Source: Calonectria ilicicola (lineage: Eukaryota > Ascomycota > Sordariomycetes > Hypocreales > Nectriaceae). Taken from it: a stretch of DNA of 64,000 bases. Shown here in pieces: positions 58,413-64,000 of the stretch. Under the pieces are notes generated by a model, which was not told the DNA's origin, searched no databases, and saw only the letters and a program-made list of their open reading frames with translations. Position numbers and translations under genes: made by a program. The stretch is from assembly GCA_020809705.1 (NCBI GenBank), contig CP085828.1, positions 186,001 through 250,000 of the forward strand, in the 5' to 3' direction. Numbering within the stretch: position 1 is the stretch's first letter; each line of letters starts with the position of its first letter.

Positions 58413-59497
58413 ATGATGAAGCCATACGTTGTGAATCCGTTCAATTCAAATCCAATTCGAGAGACGGGATCGAATCTCACTATCAACAACCATGAACCAA
58501 TGGAATATCCAACATCGGGAAATGAACCATCTCATGATGAAATAAAGGGTAAGTTACATAGGATTTTCTATTTAATACCAATTCTAAACTGAGTATAGTC
58601 TGCTCTGACTTTAGAAATTCTGGGGCAAACTCAGACGTTATAACTTACGTTGAAGGCCCACTCGACGAGGAAGCGTTCGAAGAACACCATGCTCAAGAGG
58701 TGTATCGCCAGTTGCAAAGCGTGCTTCCAGATATGATTCAGCTTTTGCTGAAAATAATATGGACCTGGATTGCCTCTGCACGATATACAATGCCCCCAAA
58801 TGGAAATATTTGGTCTGGTGATACCGCCGAGGCGACGCCTCCGCAACTTCAATCTATGCATCTCAAAGAGAACAATCATAATAGCACAAAAGGCAGAGTA
58901 GATTCCAATGTTGACGGATATTTTGATTGGGCCTGCCCTTTCTATCGGCTTTACCCAAATCGTTATCAGAACTGTCTCCAGTCCTCCCGCCTTCAATGCA
59001 CTGAAGACATCATCAATCATCTTGAGCAAGAGCACATGATACCTGCCTATTGTCCGACTTGTTTCAGAACTTTTAAGAGCATAGTCATTCGTGATTCCCA
59101 TGCTCGCGCTAGAAATTGTCAGCCGGGTGCCTTGCAAAAACCGGAAGGTTTGAACAAGACCCAAAAAACCAAAATCGAGCAGTGTATCAACTATTGCAAT
59201 ACCGGTCAGGAGGTATGGTACTGTATTTGGGACATTCTATTTTTTGGAGTAGCGCCTGAAGGGTCGCCTTACCTGGAACACGGCGTTGAGAGACACATCT
59301 GTATGGTTCGTGACTTTTGGGCTAGAAATGGCACTGAATTGGTTTCAAGATACCTGGAAAGTAATGACCATGTATATCAGCAGAAACTGGACATGGAAAG
59401 GGATACCGCGGGGCTTTGTGGGCTAATCCTCAAAGTTTTGTTAGATGAGATATTGCAAGAACAGAAGTTGTATGAGGAGGAGGATGATGATGAATAG
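58413..59497 (+). CDS. C2H2-like zinc-finger protein, paralogue of the upstream gene
   Basis: Two exons (58413-58548, 58599-59497) with a 50-nt intron encode 344 aa. After a roughly 170-residue variable N-terminus comes YFDWACPFYRLYPNRY, then Cys and His pairs (INHLEQEH, YCPTCFRTFKS, a distal His and Cys), the same spacing of finger ligands as in the gene at 55486. The downstream segment VWYCIWDILFFGVAPEGSPY matches that gene's RWLCLWERLYPGTMPPKSPY in place and pattern. The protein ends with an acidic run (YEEEDDDE). Function is unknown; relatives are annotated as C2H2-domain proteins in many ascomycetes. Two homologous genes in the same orientation 1.4 kb apart suggest tandem duplication followed by strong divergence. 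Confidence 0.82.
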
Positions 59498-60126
59498 GAG
59501 CAGCTTTTGTGCAACACTACACAAGGGCAGCTAGGAAGGTAGGAAGCAGTCTGTTCTCAGAGCATTCAAGTGAGAGAGATCACGGTGTCGTATAGAATTA
59601 GATAGGCCAGAAATCAACATTTAGAACATTGCTGGAGACAGAATTTATACACACTTCACATTCCAGACTCTCGGAGCGAGTAGAATATTTAGTTTGGAAA
59701 TCATAAGTATAGATTTGCTATAGGAAAGCTCAATCGCATAAAACCACCTCCCAATGATTGTAAAACTCCACAAGAGTGTGCCAAGATGATTTTGCTTGAT
59801 TGAATATATTTGTGCCGCGGCAAGCTTGCTCGCTTAGTCTCTTCTACAAAGTCTTCACTTATATCTCTAGACCTATCACGAATCAAGAATCTCCTCTAGT
59901 GTTGCAGTTATATGGAAGGAATAAATTTCTAAATTAAATCTATCAAGAATATAACACTACTCCAATCCATAGCCCTTAGCCTACTCGGTGCCGATAGTGG
60001 TGGCGAAGGTGAAGCGGTGGCTGAGAAGCTTATGCCTGTAGTCCGAATGCCTTCTGTTTTTTGACTTGCGCCTAGGGCCTACGGAGCCTTTCCATTGCGG
60101 CTTTGGTAATTTTCAAATTGAACCGT
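59498..60126. other. 3' spacer between C2H2 and peptidase genes
   Basis: About 630 nt between convergent genes. A direct repeat CCGTCTATGAAAG occurs twice near 60124-60155, and its first copy overlaps the peptidase stop codon. No gene seen. Confidence 0.5.
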
Positions 60127-62130
60127 CTATGAAAGAATAGAGCCGTCTATGAAAGGTACGTATTGCTGCGGGCACGTAATATTAGATGTTGGAAGCACAC
60201 CTTGAAAGTATGCCTGAACATGTTGAAAGTAACAGGTTGATCCCCCCTGGAGGATGACAGTGTGCTAAATTCGAGAGAAATAACCCACTAGTAAGCATGT
60301 AGTCTTGTTGGGGATATTTATGTGATCAAGATTCGATAACAACTTACACCGACAGCTTCTTGCAATAAAAGTAGAGATCCGGGAAATCGAGACAACATCT
60401 CGCGAGCCCTGCGAAAAGGTAAAACCAATTAGCAACACACCAGATAGCCAGAAGTGTTGGCCGAAACATACGATTTCAAGGGCGTTAAAGGGTCGATGGT
60501 ATTACTCGTAAACAGTATTGGGAAGGATGTAGCCTTGTCCAGTCCAATCTTTGGGTCTGCATCAAAAAGAAACTAGTTAGATTTGCATCCAATGCACATG
60601 TTCATTTATCTTTTCCCAAGATAAAGTTTCCCTAGGAAGGAAATAAAGACATGGATTGATAGAGGACCGCCTACCTGGAATCACCATGCTGTCAGGCAAT
60701 TGCGGTTGGGCTGATCGACACAAAATGGTGTCCACAAAGATGGGCCAGATATCACCCATGTACTTGCTCTCGGTGACCGAGTACTCGACGAAATTTTTAA
60801 ACTCGTCCATCGTCGCAAGTTTGTTTTTCTGATACGAATCGGCGCATCGAATAACGCAACCAGCGTCGGACTGGACAGCTAATCCGTCAAACGTTCCTGC
60901 AAGAGAAGACACGTTCCCATGCTCGAGCTGGTATAGGATGTCGGCCATGGTTGGGAAAGATGCTAGTGGGGTGTAGATAGTATGCATAAAAAGGGTCTTG
61001 AGGTCTGAATAGGTGACTAATGTCGGTAGGTTTTGACTTTGGACTCCGCTTACCGGGACCGGATGGTTTTGAAGCTCATGGATGATGGCGTCCACTCTAG
61101 CCGTGATGTTAGCTAGCGTGGGTCCCCAGAAGGAACACTTTTCGGGACCCGCGGAATGACAGAAGCTTGAGAACTTTTCCATGGCCTCGTCCATTTGATC
61201 AACATTATCTCTCCAGTCATTTTCGTAATATTGCTCTGCGTTCATAACACCATCGAGTACCATTCTCCCAACTCGATCTGGAAACATGGAGGCGAACGTG
61301 GCGCCGATGACGGTGCCATAACTGACGCCATAACACCACAACTGGGCTTCGGATGGTGACTTGCCGGCCATCTCAGCCTCGGCTTCTATGAATGTGAGTA
61401 AATCATGAGCAACCGCTGGCGTGGTTACATAGTACCCATGAGGTGACTTGTTCTCGACAGCATCGTTGCACCACTCTCCGTAGATGGAGCTTGCAGAGTA
61501 CTGTCCCAGAAGCGATGTTGATGATATATTGGCAACGTCTGTAAGGTACAATTGATTGAAGGCTGATCTTGCTTCTGCGTTCCCTGAGAAGCAGTCAAGG
61601 CGCGGACCGCTATTGTTCACGCCGCGAGGATCAAAAGAGACCACATTGTACTGCTCCCCGAAGATTTGCCCTACAATGGCCTGATATGAGAGGAGTAGAT
61701 CAATGCCGGAATTACCGGGGCCGCCTAATAAAGTGTTAATACAACCAGATGGGTTTTAGGTCACTTTGTATCAGTGATCTGATCGAGTTCGTACCAGGGT
61801 TGATGACAATACTTGGAGACTCGGCGGTGGCATTCTTGCCTGCCAGCTTTATGAAGGCGATTGACGTCGTTCCAATACTTTTGTTTGAATAATCCAAAGG
61901 AACTTCCAGCTTAGAGCATGTAAAGTCGTCAAAACATGGTTTCCACGTGAGGTTGGCGGATGGCTCAATCTAGATGGCTGGTCAGAAAGTTTGAAAGGCT
62001 CAAAGGACGTGGTTAGTCAATGCCGACAACTCACATTGTCAAATCCATAGGCCATGCCCCGATCATGCCAACTATGAGCTTTGCATCCCAGGCTTGCGAA
62101 TAGAACGAGGGCACGGACAAATCGATTCAT
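60127..62130 (-). CDS. secreted S33-family tripeptidyl-peptidase-like alpha/beta hydrolase
   Basis: Six exons (62130-62035, 61969-61795, 61724-60675, 60556-60472, 60408-60348, 60264-60127) encode 534 aa. The ATG at 62130 starts a signal peptide (MNRFVRALVLFASLGCKAHS). The alpha/beta-hydrolase core is complete: oxyanion-loop NPGGPGNSG, FDPRGVNNSG, nucleophile Ser225 in GVSYG, Asp462 in SNTIDPLTPL and His490 in the AVGH segment that follows. The C-terminal TAP-like domain (FPGSLLLL ... CYFQHVQAYF) is present. This arrangement matches tripeptidyl aminopeptidase-like secreted hydrolases of fungi and actinobacteria, which cut short peptides from N-termini or hydrolyse related amides. The substrate is unproven. 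A further in-frame ATG at 62154 is possible. It is transcribed away from the Zn2Cys6 regulator. Confidence 0.92.
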
Positions 62131-62230
62131 GGTTATCCCCAGATGGTTTCTCATCAAGATTTCTGTTTTGTTGCTTGGAAGAAAGCCGCGAAACTCGTCT
62201 TGGAGCCAGCATATTTGCGATGTAAGGGAA

Positions 62231-62240
62231 ATATTTATAT
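62231..62240 (-). promoter_or_regulatory. TATA box of the peptidase gene
   Basis: ATATAAATAT on the minus strand, about 100 nt upstream of the ATG at 62130. Assigned by position. Confidence 0.45.
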
Positions 62241-63089
62241 CCATTGAACTTCCTAAGACACCTATTGATCAAGTTTGCTGGTTCCAATTACTCATTTCCC
62301 TAGGGAGCCGCATGCCCCTATTACGCACTCTCTTGGCGCCCCACTTGTGCGAACCACCCAATCAATATTTTTGACACTGCCAGGCTGAACTATCAACTCC
62401 CTCCTTACCTTAACTGTACAGGCAGTGTGACGTGGTAGTGGTGGCAGTGTTTCTCGTTTATTTTCCCTATTTTTTCCCTTGCAACTAAGCCTAGCTTTGA
62501 GTAGATGGATCGATTGGCTTGTCATAGTTCCAGGATAAAAGAGCTGAATTGGCGAGGTGGATTTCGGGCTTACAGATGCCTCGTGTTGAAATTGACATGG
62601 ATTAGGACAGTTACATTGCGGTTTGAGGATACTTTGATACGAAAATAATTCTTCTGGGTCTTCGATGCCATCATCACACCACACCCAGTAGCACGTCGCT
62701 AAGGCGGAATAGCCAATGGATCGGCTACCTGGCCACTCCACCTGTACGAACTGGCCAATCAACATCCACAGTATTACCATAAGCACTAGTCTCCATCAGG
62801 ATTTATCCCCATCAGTCTACGTTTGAGTCGCGCGGTCCTTCCTTCTCGAAGCTTGTCTTTTTGTACCGGCCGCCTTTTCTCGTCAATGTGACCATCGCAA
62901 AGGGTGCAGCAAACGACCTCCCCGCTTGTACGAACCGACGAATAGCCAATTCTCTTGCAATTCGATTAGTACGTGTTATCGTTTACTTTGAAACCATTCC
63001 GCATCCAACTAGCTGCGCGCATGACACTGGGATTGTCTTCTGCTTGACACGGCACCCACTGCAAATCCTGGCCAGCGGGCGTCAAAGTG
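62241..63089. other. divergent promoter region between peptidase and Zn2Cys6 regulator
   Basis: About 850 nt between two head-to-head genes. It has no supported coding frame. The minus-strand frame at 62292-62786 has no motifs. Shared regulatory sites are possible but none is identified. Confidence 0.5.
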
Positions 63090-64000
63090 ATGAACCAAAT
63101 GAACAAGGAGACAGCCAAGACGGCCAATCAGGCTTGGAGAAAAAAGCCTCGCAAGTTCGCTCCAAAGTCAAGACTGGGCTGTAAAACTTGCAAGTGAGTC
63201 TTGACTCTGTGTATTACTATCACGATCAATTGTGTTCGAAAACTCAAAAGCTGACGCCCAACCTCGGGGAATCTCTCAGAATAAGACGAATAAAATGCGA
63301 TCTCTCTCAGCCTTCATGTGTGAAATGCCAGTCCACAGGTCGCACCTGTGACGGCTATAGTGAAATACCCCCCACTCTCAACCGGAGGGTGGACACAGCA
63401 GAGAGTCACAAGAGTCACCAGCCTTGTACCACGATTAGTACGCATCAACCAGAACAATGGCACATGCAAAATGGCGACCTCATTTTGCAGAATCCTGGAC
63501 CTCTTATGATCTTACCAGTGGCCGGATCAGCCCAGGCAGAAGCAATGTGTTTTTTCGAGTATGTTTCCATCAAAAATCTGAATGAATACCGCCCTTGCCA
63601 ATCCTGGCGGGATACTCTCATGTACTTCTCTCAAACAGTGCCATCAGTGCGGGATGCCGCCATTGCGCTAGCCTTGGTCCACCGGAACTACCTGGACTGT
63701 AAAGACCGAGTGCCGGATAAAACTCCCTTGCTTTACTATAATCGGGCCATCCAACTTCTTCTGAGCCAGAAGGCGGGCGATAGCACCGAAATGACCGCCA
63801 TCACACTTTTGGTTTGCTACCTCTTCACCTGTTTTGATCATCTGGCGGGTAACTACGTACAAGCAATGAAACATCTGCGCGGAGGTGTGGAACTCTCACG
63901 CAGCATCGACAAGGCTATACTTGACGATAACAATATATTTGTTAATTCCAAAGCCTCTGGAGCCCGCACGCTTATCCGTCAGGTGATGAGACAAATACGA
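63090..64000 (+). CDS. Zn2Cys6 fungal transcription factor (partial, runs off the window)
   Basis: Two exons are visible (63090-63193 and 63280 to the window end), joined over an 86-nt intron that splits the zinc cluster, giving the first 275 residues. After a basic N-terminus (AWRKKPRKFAPKSRLG) comes a full binuclear cluster at Cys31, 34, 41, 48, 51 and 58, with spacing 2-6-6-2-6 and the core IRRIKCD. The later part (FFEYVSIKNLNEY, AITLLVCYLFTCFDHLAGNY, AMKHLRGGVEL) fits the helical fungal-specific regulator region of the family. It binds DNA in the nucleus and may control the divergent peptidase, which is inference. Initiation at 63090 or 63099 is equally possible. The gene is cut at the right edge. 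Confidence 0.92.

Noticed and set aside
62292..62786. 164-codon minus-strand frame in the peptidase-regulator interval
   Set aside because: No motif, and it overlaps the divergent promoter region of two well-supported genes.

Overview
This window comes from a filamentous ascomycete, most likely a Sordariomycete. Genes carry many short introns (44-90 nt) with GTAAGT-like donors, CTAAC/CTGAC-type branch sites and TAG/CAG acceptors. The gene content is also typical: an iterative highly reducing polyketide synthase, a rhodopsin-domain (Pth11-like) receptor, a DUF3433 membrane protein, a Zn2Cys6 regulator and a secreted fungal tyrosinase. I rebuilt the splicing by reading across frames. Except at one C2H2 gene and one interrupted ORF, the exon sums give uninterrupted proteins with the expected motifs.

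Left part (0.6-18.3 kb): a complete highly reducing PKS (2453 aa; KS-AT-DH-cMeT-ER-KR-ACP) lies tail-to-tail with a secreted ascorbate-oxidase-like multicopper oxidase. These are followed by a ZIP zinc/iron transporter, a pisatin-demethylase-like cytochrome P450 and a Pth11-like membrane protein. The PKS, oxidase and P450 could form a small polyketide cluster that may continue beyond the left edge. A tRNA-Gln(CTG) follows at 18.57 kb.

Middle part (20-34 kb): a secreted sulfatase; a very cysteine-rich secreted protein built of about 16 tandem 46-48-residue modules with a Ser/Gly/Tyr tail; an aldehyde dehydrogenase split into ten exons including a 15-nt microexon; a small NTF2/SnoaL-like ORF broken by one in-frame TGA; and a MATE efflux transporter. 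An 8.6-kb stretch without recognisable genes follows (34.2-42.8 kb).

Right part (42.8-64 kb): a secreted tyrosinase with a Ser/Gly tail, a secreted GH78-type six-hairpin glycosidase, a 1214-residue DUF3433 membrane protein, two neighbouring C2H2-like zinc-finger paralogues (one with an in-frame TAA that needs an intron or marks decay), and a secreted S33 tripeptidyl-peptidase-like hydrolase. That hydrolase is divergent from a Zn2Cys6 regulator that runs off the window. Many products are secreted enzymes or transporters. The region reads as accessory, environment-facing genome rather than core metabolism. The most unusual object is the cysteine-module protein at 22.7-25.5 kb.
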